Assembly (NCBI RefSeq): GCF_000720255.1
Contig: NZ_JOJE01000004.1
Span: forward strand, 1 to 64,000
Length of the DNA: 64,000 nt
Source: Streptomyces griseus subsp. griseus
Lineage (GTDB): Bacteria; Actinomycetota; Actinomycetes; Streptomycetales; Streptomycetaceae
Direction of reading: 5' to 3'
Of this stretch, positions 43,301 through 50,573 are shown one piece after another (the first letter of the stretch is position 1; each line of letters opens with the position of its first letter). Both the position numbers and the translations under genes were made by a program. The notes under the pieces were generated by a model. That model did not search any database. It was not told the DNA's origin and saw only the letters and a list, made by a program, of their open reading frames with translations.

Positions 43301-44283
43301 AGCGGCACCGCCGTGCCCAGCCCCTGGGCGAGGGCGAGTTGCGCGAAGCGGTGGCCGAGCGCGATGTCGGTGACGACGAGCCCGCTGTTGTACGCGAAGA
43401 TCCGCTGACCTGGGTCGGTGCGCCCGGCCGCACGTCCGGACAGCACCTCGGGGAACTCGGCGTCGACGGCGCGCAGTTCTCCGCTCGCGTCGACCATGTC
43501 GGTGCCGGTCACGCGCATCTGGGCGGCGCTGGTGGCGACGACCCGGTCGGCGCGGTGCAGCGTGGACGGGGCGATGCCGTACCCGACGAGGACCGACAGC
43601 GCGGCCGGCTTGAGCCAGTCCGCCTCGACTGAGGCCGGGGTGTTCGGGCCCGCCGTGGCGAGGACGACGTCCGCGTCCTGGGCCGCCGCCCGCAGGTCGG
43701 TGACGACCTCCAACTCGCGTTCGGGGAAGTGGACGTGCAGTTGCTCGCGCACGGCGCGGATCCCGTCCGGGTGCGTGCCGAACAGCGTCAGCCGCTCGAG
43801 CTCCGGCATGGTCGTGAGCAGGAAGGGGAGGGCGAGCCGCCCCTGGGTGCCGGTGCCGATGACGAGGGCGCTGCGGCTGCCGGGAGCGGCGAGTTCGCGG
43901 GCCAGCAGCGCGGAGACCGCGGGGGTGCGCAGGGCGCCCACCCGGCCGCAGTCCAGCATCGCGACGGGCAGGCCCGTTTCGTCGTCGTAGAGGGTCAGGG
44001 TCGTGTAGTAGTGCTGCTTGTCGCGGTCCTCGTGCAGCCCGTACTTGTACGACGTCTTCACCGCGACCACGCCGCGCACTCCGTCGCGCCCGAGCATGGC
44101 GTAGGCGACCGAGTGACCGTCCTGAGGTGTGACGGTGAGCTTGCGCGGGTTGTCGGAACGGCCGTCGGCCAGGGTCCGGTAGGCCTGTTCCACCACGGAG
44201 ACGACGTCCGGCAGGGTGATGTCGATGCCGGCCACATCACTGGTGCTCAGGATGCGCAGCGTCTTGTCGTCGGACGTCACCAT
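43291..44283 (-). CDS. ornithine cyclodeaminase/mu-crystallin-family enzyme (SbnB-like)
   Basis: 330-aa NAD(P)-binding protein. It has the OCD Rossmann motif SRSALVIGTGTQGRLALPFL and the substrate-lysine region GVVAVKTSYKYG. Motifs match SbnB more than true ornithine cyclodeaminases (CGRVGALRTPAVSALLAREL). SbnB oxidatively splits the SbnA product into diaminopropionate and 2-oxoglutarate; mu-crystallin relatives reduce imines, so this enzyme could also join an amine and a keto acid, opine-style. ATG 44283 follows GAGGAG. The frame is open to 44421 but that part reads through the hexamer repeat as (HR)n and is not real. Second gene of the operon. Confidence 0.85.
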   Translation of the reverse strand: MVTSDDKTLRILSTSDVAGIDITLPDVVSVVEQAYRTLADGRSDNPRKLTVTPQDGHSVAYAMLGRDGVRGVVAVKTSYKYGLHEDRDKQHYYTTLTLYDDETGLPVAMLDCGRVGALRTPAVSALLARELAAPGSRSALVIGTGTQGRLALPFLLTTMPELERLTLFGTHPDGIRAVREQLHVHFPERELEVVTDLRAAAQDADVVLATAGPNTPASVEADWLKPAALSVLVGYGIAPSTLHRADRVVATSAAQMRVTGTDMVDASGELRAVDAEFPEVLSGRAAGRTDPGQRIFAYNSGLVVTDIALGHRFAQLALAQGLGTAVPLWR

Positions 44284-44290
44284 GTCTCCT

Positions 44291-44326
44291 CGATGTCGAT
44301 GTCGATGTCGATGTCGGTGTCGATGG
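44291..44326. repeat. 6-bp tandem repeat just upstream of the OCD-like gene
   Basis: CGATGT repeated four times, then CGGTGT and CGATGG, in the 55-bp gap between the dioxygenase stop (44339) and the OCD-like start (44283). It lies immediately upstream of the ribosome-binding site. Confidence 0.85.
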
Positions 44327-44338
44327 GCGTGCCGTCGG

Positions 44339-45325
44339 TCATCGGTATGCCGCCACGGCGCTCTGGCCGTAGCCGTGTTCGAGACGTTCGGCGGGCGGGC
44401 GGGTGCGTCGGCCCGGAACACGCACGGACGAACGTTTCAGCCAGCGGTCTGTTCCGTCATAGCGGGCCTGGAAGGGGACGCGGCCGTGCACGACGAGGTC
44501 GTTGTCGACGACCAGGACGTCTCCTGGCGTCAGGGCCACCGCGACGGAGACCCGGGACAGCTCGGCCTCCAGCCGGCCGTATGCCTCCCGATGCTCCTCG
44601 GACGCCTTCTCCAGGGGGGTGTAGGCGGGGTCGAACCGCAGCGTCAGGCCCTCCTCCGACGCCCACAGGGTCGGCACCGACGGCGGCTCTCCCTGGTAGG
44701 ACCGCGCCTCGGCGTAGGCGTCGTCGGGCAGGATCGGCAGGGTCGGCAGGCTGAGCAACTCCACGTCTCCCGCGTTGAGTTCGACCCGGCGGATACTGGC
44801 TGCCGTGGTCGCGACGGAGTCATGGTTGCGCAGGCAGCCGAGGACCAGCAGATGGGCGCGGCCCGGGTGGAAGGCGTCCTCGGTGTGTGGGCTGAGCAGC
44901 ACACTGCTGCTGGCGCCGGTCTGCTCCTCCTCGTGCCCGGCCGACGGCACGATGTTGTGCACGAACCGGCCGTCCTGCTGACCCTCCCAGGAGAGGGGGG
45001 TGCCCATCACCGCGGAGACCAGCAGCAGGACGACGTCGTACAGCGCGCCCGCGTTCCCGGCGCCGGACCAGTGGTGGGGGGTCGGGCCGAGCTCCTCGTC
45101 GTCCACGGGGAGTCCGCGTAGGACGAAGAGACCGTCGTCGGTGTCGACGGGGCGGCACGCGTGCCGGATATCCCCACTCAACGAGGCGGCTACGTGCGGC
45201 ACTTGAGCGAGCAGTGCGGGGTCGGCGGAGGAGCCGACGGTGCTGAGAAGGGTCTGTGCCGCGGTGATGAGTTCCGCCACGGCGACGGAGGAAAGCGGGC
45301 GTACCGGGATGGCTCCCGTGGGCAT
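44339..45325 (-). CDS. TauD/VioC-like Fe(II)/2-oxoglutarate amino-acid hydroxylase
   Basis: 328-aa cupin-fold dioxygenase of the clavaminate-synthase-like group. The iron ligands His147 and Glu149 (HTED, an HxE pair rather than HxD) and distal His280 (VVHGRVPFQARYDGTDRWLK, with 2-oxoglutarate-binding Arg near 294) match L-amino-acid beta-hydroxylases such as VioC, OrfP (arginine) and AsnO (asparagine). Thus a beta-hydroxy amino acid, most plausibly 3-hydroxyarginine, is expected in the product. It is the first gene of the biosynthetic operon, about 100 bp downstream of iron box 45423-45441. Ribosome-binding site weak. Substrate assignment is inference from family. Confidence 0.82.
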   Translation of the reverse strand: MPTGAIPVRPLSSVAVAELITAAQTLLSTVGSSADPALLAQVPHVAASLSGDIRHACRPVDTDDGLFVLRGLPVDDEELGPTPHHWSGAGNAGALYDVVLLLVSAVMGTPLSWEGQQDGRFVHNIVPSAGHEEEQTGASSSVLLSPHTEDAFHPGRAHLLVLGCLRNHDSVATTAASIRRVELNAGDVELLSLPTLPILPDDAYAEARSYQGEPPSVPTLWASEEGLTLRFDPAYTPLEKASEEHREAYGRLEAELSRVSVAVALTPGDVLVVDNDLVVHGRVPFQARYDGTDRWLKRSSVRVPGRRTRPPAERLEHGYGQSAVAAYR

Positions 45326-45422
45326 GGTGAACCGTCCGTTCGAGTGCGGGTGGGGGACGCGTGGCGTGCGGGCGTTCGTGAAGCAGGGAAGCCGCCGGGA
45401 AACATAGCCTGCACACAGAAAG

Positions 45423-45441
45423 CAGGCAAGGCTTACCTAAG
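45423..45441. promoter_or_regulatory. DmdR1/IdeR-type iron box 1
   Basis: GCAGGCAAGGCTTACCTAA matches the streptomycete iron-box consensus TTAGGTTAGGCTAACCTAA at 14 of 19 positions, including AGG...ACCTAA. It lies about 98 bp upstream of the dioxygenase start, so it probably represses the biosynthetic operon when iron is replete. Confidence 0.75.
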
Positions 45442-45488
45442 TTTGATCAGAATCACACGGTGGGCAGTCTTGTGTTCGGGCTGTAAGG

Positions 45489-45507
45489 CAGGGTAGGCAA
45501 ACCTAAG
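45489..45507. promoter_or_regulatory. DmdR1/IdeR-type iron box 2
   Basis: GCAGGGTAGGCAAACCTAA matches TTAGGTTAGGCTAACCTAA at 15 of 19 positions. It lies 33 bp upstream of the GTG start of the binding protein, overlapping the likely promoter of the importer operon. Confidence 0.78.
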
Positions 45508-45539
45508 CAATCGACCCGCCCCGTGAGATCGAGGAACAA

Positions 45540-47096
45540 GTGGACCTGACCAGACGTCAACTGATGTGGGCTGGTGGCGCCTTGGGTGCCACCGCCCTGC
45601 TTGCCGCGTGTGGTGGCGGCAGTGACGACGAGCCGGCCGGGTCCGCCGGCGGCGGCTCCGAAAAGCCCCGCAGGGGCGGTACGTTGAGGGTCGGTGCCCT
45701 GGGCCGGGCCGGTGCCGTCACGCGCGACCCGCACGGCACCCAGTCCAACGAGAGCGACTACCTCGTCCTCAGCCTCGTCTACGACACGCTCACCGTGCCC
45801 GGCGCGAAGCCGAACACCGAGCCCCGGCTGGCGGCGAGTTGGCAGCCGTCCGCGGACCTCAGGACCTGGAAGTTCAAGATCGCACAAGGGGCGACGTTCC
45901 ACGACGGCTCCCCCGTGACCGCCAAGGACGTCGTCTTCTCGCTCAAGCGTCTGCGGGCCACTCCCTCCGGTGCCTCCCGGCTGCCCGGTATCCAGGCGAA
46001 GAACATCACCGCCGAGGGCGACGCGACCGTCGTCCTGGTCTCCGACTACGCCAACGCCGAACTGCCCCTGCTCACCCGGCTGACCACCTTCGTCATCCCC
46101 GACGGCACCACCGACAAGGACATCGCGAAGGCGCCGGGAACCGGCCCCTTCAAGCTCGACTGGTACCGCTCCGGCAACGCCCGCCTGGTCCGCAACGAGA
46201 AGTGGTACGGCGGCGACGTGCACCTCGACGCCATCGAGGTCAAGATCTTCGAGAACCCACAGGCCATGGCCAACGCGCTGCTCGCCGGTCAGATCGACCT
46301 GGCCTCCAACGTCGGCGCGATCGCCGCCCGAACGGCCGCTTCCCGCAAGGACGTCCAGACGGTCCGCCGCCCCAACGACATGGCGATGCCCATCGTCATG
46401 CGCACCGCCGGCGGCCCGTTCGCCGACCCCAGGGTCCGCGAGGCGCTGCGGCTGGCCGTCGACCGCGAGGCCATGGTCAAGCAGGTCCTTTCCGGCTACG
46501 GCACGGTCGCCAACGACATCCTCGGTACCGGCGACCCCGCCTACGACAGGAGCGTCCCGCAGCGCACCCGCGACCTCGCGAGGGCCAAGAAGCTCCTGAG
46601 CGAGGCCGGCTTCGACACCTCGAAGACCTACGAACTGCGCACCACCGAAGACATATCCGGCCTCGCCGAGTCGGCCACGCTGTTCGCCACTCAGGTCCGT
46701 GAGGCGGGCGTGAAGGTGAAGGTGGTCAAGCAGGAGTCGGCGACGTTCTGGGACAAGACCTGGCTCAAGGGCGACCTCTACACCACCTACTGGGGCACCA
46801 ACGACTCCGTGGTCTTCTTCGCCAGCAAGACCATGGTCTCCTCCAGCGCCACGAACGAGGCCGGCTGGAAGTCCACCGAGTTCGACACGGCGTACCAGAA
46901 GGCGATCGGCACCGCCGACGAAGCGCGGCGGGCCCAACTCCTCAAAAAACTCCAGCAGATCGAGTACGAAGGCTCCGGCTACCTGCTGTGGGGCATGGCC
47001 GACGGCATCGACCTCGCCGGGCCCAAGGTCCGCGGTCTGCCCACGCTGCCCGGCTACGGCAGGGTCCAGCTCGAAGGCGCGTGGCTGACGAGTTGA
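45540..47096 (+). CDS. nickel/peptide/opine-type ABC substrate-binding lipoprotein
   Basis: 518-aa family 5 solute-binding protein (DppA/NikA/CntA class). The signal has a twin-arginine-like TRRQLMWAGGALG and a lipobox LLAACGGG, so it is a surface lipoprotein. Body motifs include RAGAVTRDPHGTQSNESDYL, LVYDTLTVPG, LRTWKFKIAQGATFHDGSPV and TAKDVVFSLKRL, all standard in this class. Related proteins bind peptides, Ni-His, or opine-type metallophores such as staphylopine. Iron box 2 and the divergent biosynthetic operon suggest that it binds the ferric form of the product. GTG 45540 follows GAGGAAC. The 3' end is coupled to the first permease gene. Confidence 0.87.
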   Translation: MDLTRRQLMWAGGALGATALLAACGGGSDDEPAGSAGGGSEKPRRGGTLRVGALGRAGAVTRDPHGTQSNESDYLVLSLVYDTLTVPGAKPNTEPRLAASWQPSADLRTWKFKIAQGATFHDGSPVTAKDVVFSLKRLRATPSGASRLPGIQAKNITAEGDATVVLVSDYANAELPLLTRLTTFVIPDGTTDKDIAKAPGTGPFKLDWYRSGNARLVRNEKWYGGDVHLDAIEVKIFENPQAMANALLAGQIDLASNVGAIAARTAASRKDVQTVRRPNDMAMPIVMRTAGGPFADPRVREALRLAVDREAMVKQVLSGYGTVANDILGTGDPAYDRSVPQRTRDLARAKKLLSEAGFDTSKTYELRTTEDISGLAESATLFATQVREAGVKVKVVKQESATFWDKTWLKGDLYTTYWGTNDSVVFFASKTMVSSSATNEAGWKSTEFDTAYQKAIGTADEARRAQLLKKLQQIEYEGSGYLLWGMADGIDLAGPKVRGLPTLPGYGRVQLEGAWLTS

Positions 47097-48088
47097 CCAC
47101 CGACACCACCACGCCGACCGCCTCCCCGGTGACCCCGGGCAGGCGGCCGACGCGTATGCCCGCACTGGTCCTCGCCCAGGTGCTGAAGCGGACGGCGCTC
47201 CTGGCGGTCCTGCTCGCGCTGGTCTTCGTCACGGTCGAACTCCTGCCGGGCGACGCTGCCGACGTCACCTCCGAACGCGGCGAGAGCGCCGCCGACCTGG
47301 CGCGGCGGCGAGCACTGCTCGGCCTGGACAGGCCGGTGCCGGAACGCTTCTGGGACTGGATGACCGGCTTGCCCACCGGCGACCTCGGCACCTCGGCGCG
47401 CGGCGAGAAGGTCACCGACCTGCTCTCCAGCGCCTTCCCCAACACGCTCCTGCTCGGCGGCATCGCGCTCGCGCTCACCGCCGCACTCTCCCTGACCCTG
47501 GGCTGCTGGGCGGCGCTGCGGCCGGGCGGACGCCTGGACCGTGCCGTGTCCGGCACCGCCACGGCGGTCCTCGCCCTGCCCGAGTTCGTCGTCGCCGTCG
47601 CCCTGGTCCTCGTGCTCTCGCTCTGGACCGGCTGGCTGCCCGCCGTCACGCTCACCGGCGCCGACGGTTCCCCGGCCTCCTGGGACATGCTCGTCCTGCC
47701 CGCACTCGCCCTGACGGTCCCTCAAGTGGGCTGGAACACTCGCATCGTCCGTGCCGCACTCGCCGATGAGGCCCGCGCACCGCACGTGGAGACCGCTGTC
47801 CTCGACGGACTCCCGCCGCACCGCGTCCTCACCCACCACGTCCTGCCCGGCGCCCTGCCCACCATCGCGGCGGGTCTGGCCACCTCCACCGGCATGCTGC
47901 TGGGAGGCGCCGTCGTCGTGGAGACCATCTTCAACTATCCCGGCGTCGGCTCGGTGCTGGCCTCCGCCGTCACCGACCGGGACAGCCCCGTCATCGCCGG
48001 GGTCACCGCACTGACCGGCGCGGTCATCACGGTCGTACTGCTGCTGGCGGACCTGGTGCGGGACCTCGTCACGGGAGGAGAGCGATGA
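47081..48088 (+). CDS. opine/peptide ABC transporter permease (DppB-like)
   Basis: About 335-aa inner-membrane permease. It has the DppB topology: an N-terminal helix (LLAVLLALVFVTVELLPGDAA), a large outside loop with ARRRALLGLDRPVPERFWDWM, then five helices and the coupling loop VETAVLDGLPPHRVLTHHVL, ending FNYPGVGSVLASAVTDRDSP, a typical block for this family. The start is uncertain: GTG 47081 overlaps the binding-protein gene, TTG 47093 would give a TTGA overlap, and ATG 47156 would drop a short Thr-rich leader. It overlaps the next permease by four bases (ATGA). Confidence 0.86.
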   Translation: MADELTTDTTTPTASPVTPGRRPTRMPALVLAQVLKRTALLAVLLALVFVTVELLPGDAADVTSERGESAADLARRRALLGLDRPVPERFWDWMTGLPTGDLGTSARGEKVTDLLSSAFPNTLLLGGIALALTAALSLTLGCWAALRPGGRLDRAVSGTATAVLALPEFVVAVALVLVLSLWTGWLPAVTLTGADGSPASWDMLVLPALALTVPQVGWNTRIVRAALADEARAPHVETAVLDGLPPHRVLTHHVLPGALPTIAAGLATSTGMLLGGAVVVETIFNYPGVGSVLASAVTDRDSPVIAGVTALTGAVITVVLLLADLVRDLVTGGER

Positions 48089-48945
48089 GGCCGGCGCGGG
48101 GCGAGGGGCCGGAGCGGGCGGTGTCCGCAGCGCTCCGGGCGCCGCTCGGCACCCTCGTCAAAGTGCTGCCCGCCCTGCTGCTCGTCACCCTCGCTCTGGT
48201 GGGCCCCTGGATCGCACCGCACGCCATCGACACGCCCGTGACCGCCCCTTACGCCGCACCCGTCGGGGACGCACCACTCGGCGGCGACCAACTCGGCCGG
48301 GACGTCCTCAGCCGACTGCTGGCCGGCGGGCGCGAGCTGGTGCTGTCCTCGCTGCTCGTCGCCGTGCTCGTCACCGGCACGGCCGCCGTGCTGGGTGCGG
48401 TCGGCGCCGTACGGCCGTGGGTGGGGCGCCTGGTGGAGCGGACCGCGGACGTGCTGATGCTGCTCCCCGCCGTCCTGGGCATTCTGCTGGTCACCCTGTC
48501 CTGGCCCGGCGGCGGCCGACTGGCCGTCGTCGCGGCCGCCGTGGTCCTGGGAGTCCCCTACGCCGTGCGACTCGCGGGCGGCGCGGCAGCCCCCATCGCC
48601 GCCACCGGCTACGTCGAGGCCGCGGCGGCCGGCGGGGAACGCCTCCGGTACCTGGTGGTCCGGGAGATCCTGCCCAACTTGCGGTCGACCCTGCTCGCCC
48701 TGTTCGGGCTGCGGTTCGTCGCCGCCGTCTACCTCGTGGCCACGGCCGGTTTCCTCCAGGTCGGCCCCCAACCACCCGCAGCCGACTGGGCGTTGATGAT
48801 CCGGGAGAACTCCGCCGGAATCCTCCTCAACCCCTGGGCCGTGGTCGCCCCGAGCGCCGCCGTCGGCCTGCTCGCCCTCAGTGTCAACCTCGCCGCCTCC
48901 GCCCTCGCCCCGCAGACCGGCCGGAAGGCGGTGACCGTCCTGTGA
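48085..48945 (+). CDS. opine/peptide ABC transporter permease (DppC-like)
   Basis: 286-aa permease with the first helix VLPALLLVTLALVGPWIAPH, the Dpp-family GGDQLGRDVLSRLLAGGREL motif after it, and the EAA-type coupling loop YVEAAAAGGERLRYLVVREI. Five to six helices are predicted. ATG 48085 overlaps the previous stop, and its own TGA overlaps the ATPase start (GTGA), so all four importer genes are translationally coupled. It pairs with the DppB-like permease to form the channel. Confidence 0.87.
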   Translation: MRPARGEGPERAVSAALRAPLGTLVKVLPALLLVTLALVGPWIAPHAIDTPVTAPYAAPVGDAPLGGDQLGRDVLSRLLAGGRELVLSSLLVAVLVTGTAAVLGAVGAVRPWVGRLVERTADVLMLLPAVLGILLVTLSWPGGGRLAVVAAAVVLGVPYAVRLAGGAAAPIAATGYVEAAAAGGERLRYLVVREILPNLRSTLLALFGLRFVAAVYLVATAGFLQVGPQPPAADWALMIRENSAGILLNPWAVVAPSAAVGLLALSVNLAASALAPQTGRKAVTVL

Positions 48946-50474
48946 GCCACTCCCACGACCGGTACGCGAAGCCGCAGGGCCCGCCGGACGGTACCCCCGT
49001 CGTCATCGTGAGGGGCCTCACCGTCACCGCCCAGGACGGCCGGCTCCTGCTGCGCGACGCCGCCCTCACGCTGCGCCCCGGCCGCCTCACCGCACTCACC
49101 GGCCCCTCGGGTGCGGGCAAGACCACCCTCCTGCGCGCCGTCACCGGCTTGCTGCCCCCCGGCACGCACCGCACGGCCGGTCAGATCGACGTCCTCGGCC
49201 AGGACGTCCTCGCCCTGCCCGAGCGGGACCTGCGCACCATGCGCGGCCGGCACCTCGCCTACGTCGGCCAGGACCCCGGATCCGGGCTGAACCCCCGCAT
49301 GCGGGTCCGGTCGTTGGTACGGGAACTCGCGGTCGACAAGAGCTCGGACATCGTGGGCGCCCTGCTCGCCGAGGTGCGCCTCCCGGACGACGGACGCCTC
49401 GCCGCCCGCCGGCCGGGCGCCCTCTCCGGCGGACAGCAGCGTCGCGTCGCACTCGCACGTGCCCTCGCCCGCCGCCCGAAGATCCTCCTCCTGGACGAGC
49501 CGACCGCCGGCCTGCACCCCGGACTCCGGGACGAGGTGGCCGAGCTGCTCGGGCATCTGGCCCGCGAGCACCGACTCGCCGTCGCCTTCTCCTGCCACGA
49601 CCCCGAGGTCGTGGAACGGTTCGCCGACGACGTCGTCGTCCTGGACGCTCCCGTGCCGAGGCCCCGCACACGGGTGACGGGAGGTGTGCCCGCCCCCTGC
49701 GGCGAGGCCGACGGCCCGCCCGTCCTCGAAGTGCGTGACCTGCACGTCGAGTTCGGGGACGCTCCCGTGCTGACCGGTGTCGGCCTCCGTGTGGCCCCCG
49801 GCTCCGTCGAGGGAATCGTCGGTGTCTCCGGTTCCGGCAAGACGACCCTCGCCCGTGCGGTCGTGGGCCTGCAGCGTGCCGCGTCCGGCGCCGTCCACCT
49901 CTCCGGGACGCAGGTGCGCACCGGACCGCGGGGCCGGACGCGCGAGCAGCGGCGCCAGGTACAGCTGGTGACCCAGAACCCGCTCGGCGCCCTCAACCCC
50001 AGCCGCACCATCGGCGCCGCCGTCGGGCGGCCCCTGCGCCTGCACCGTCGGTGCGCCGCGCGGCACGTGTCCGAGCGGGTCGCTGATCTTCTCGAACAGG
50101 TCGGTCTGCCCCCCGCGTTCGCCGACCGCTATCCGCACGAGCTGTCCGGCGGACAGCGCCAACGCGCCGCCGTCGCCCGGGCCCTGGCTGCCGATCCGGA
50201 GGTGCTGATCTGCGACGAGATCACCTCCGCGCTGGACCCGGACACCGGAGCGGCCATCATGGACCTGCTGGCCGGGCTGCGGGAGCGCAGGGGCATGACC
50301 GTGGTTCTCATCAGCCACGATCTGCGGCTCGTCGCGGACCGCACGGACACGGTGACGGTGCTGGACGCCGGCCGTGTGGTGGAGTCGGGGCCCACGGCGG
50401 AGGTGTTCGCGGCACCGGAACACGCCGCCACGCGTGCCCTGCTCGGCATGCCGACGGCGGTACGCCGGTCCTGA
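48942..50474 (+). CDS. fused ABC ATPase (two nucleotide-binding domains) of the opine/peptide importer
   Basis: 510-aa protein carrying both ATPase subunits in one chain. Domain 1: Walker A GPSGAGKTTL near 54, signature LSGGQQRRVA, Walker B ILLLDEP. Domain 2: Walker A GVSGSGKTTL, signature LSGGQRQRAA, Walker B VLICDEI. Each has an H-loop (FSCHDPE, ISHDLR). In E. coli DppD/DppF and S. aureus CntD/CntF these are separate. The usual C-terminal oligopeptide-transporter extension with Cys residues is reduced. GTG 48942 overlaps the permease stop. A hairpin terminator follows at 50502-50536. Confidence 0.9.
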   Translation: MSHSHDRYAKPQGPPDGTPVVIVRGLTVTAQDGRLLLRDAALTLRPGRLTALTGPSGAGKTTLLRAVTGLLPPGTHRTAGQIDVLGQDVLALPERDLRTMRGRHLAYVGQDPGSGLNPRMRVRSLVRELAVDKSSDIVGALLAEVRLPDDGRLAARRPGALSGGQQRRVALARALARRPKILLLDEPTAGLHPGLRDEVAELLGHLAREHRLAVAFSCHDPEVVERFADDVVVLDAPVPRPRTRVTGGVPAPCGEADGPPVLEVRDLHVEFGDAPVLTGVGLRVAPGSVEGIVGVSGSGKTTLARAVVGLQRAASGAVHLSGTQVRTGPRGRTREQRRQVQLVTQNPLGALNPSRTIGAAVGRPLRLHRRCAARHVSERVADLLEQVGLPPAFADRYPHELSGGQRQRAAVARALAADPEVLICDEITSALDPDTGAAIMDLLAGLRERRGMTVVLISHDLRLVADRTDTVTVLDAGRVVESGPTAEVFAAPEHAATRALLGMPTAVRRS

Positions 50475-50501
50475 GGAACCCCAGGGCCGTCGCACCATGG
50501 G

Positions 50502-50536
50502 GCGTAGGCCGGTCCCCGGTGGGGAACCGGCCTGCG
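50502..50536 (+). terminator. hairpin terminator between importer operon and APC permease
   Basis: GCGTAGGCCGGTCCCC and GGGGAACCGGCCTGCG pair with one mismatch and one bulge around a GGT loop, 28 bp after the ATPase stop. It lies between convergent genes and may serve both. Confidence 0.75.
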
Positions 50537-50573
50537 CCGCCGGACGAGGACGCCCCGCGAGGGGCAGGCGGGC

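Noticed and set aside
44284..44421. His/Arg-rich N-terminal extension of the OCD-like protein
   Set aside because: It is translation of the hexamer repeat and of the region upstream of a good GAGGAG site at ATG 44283.
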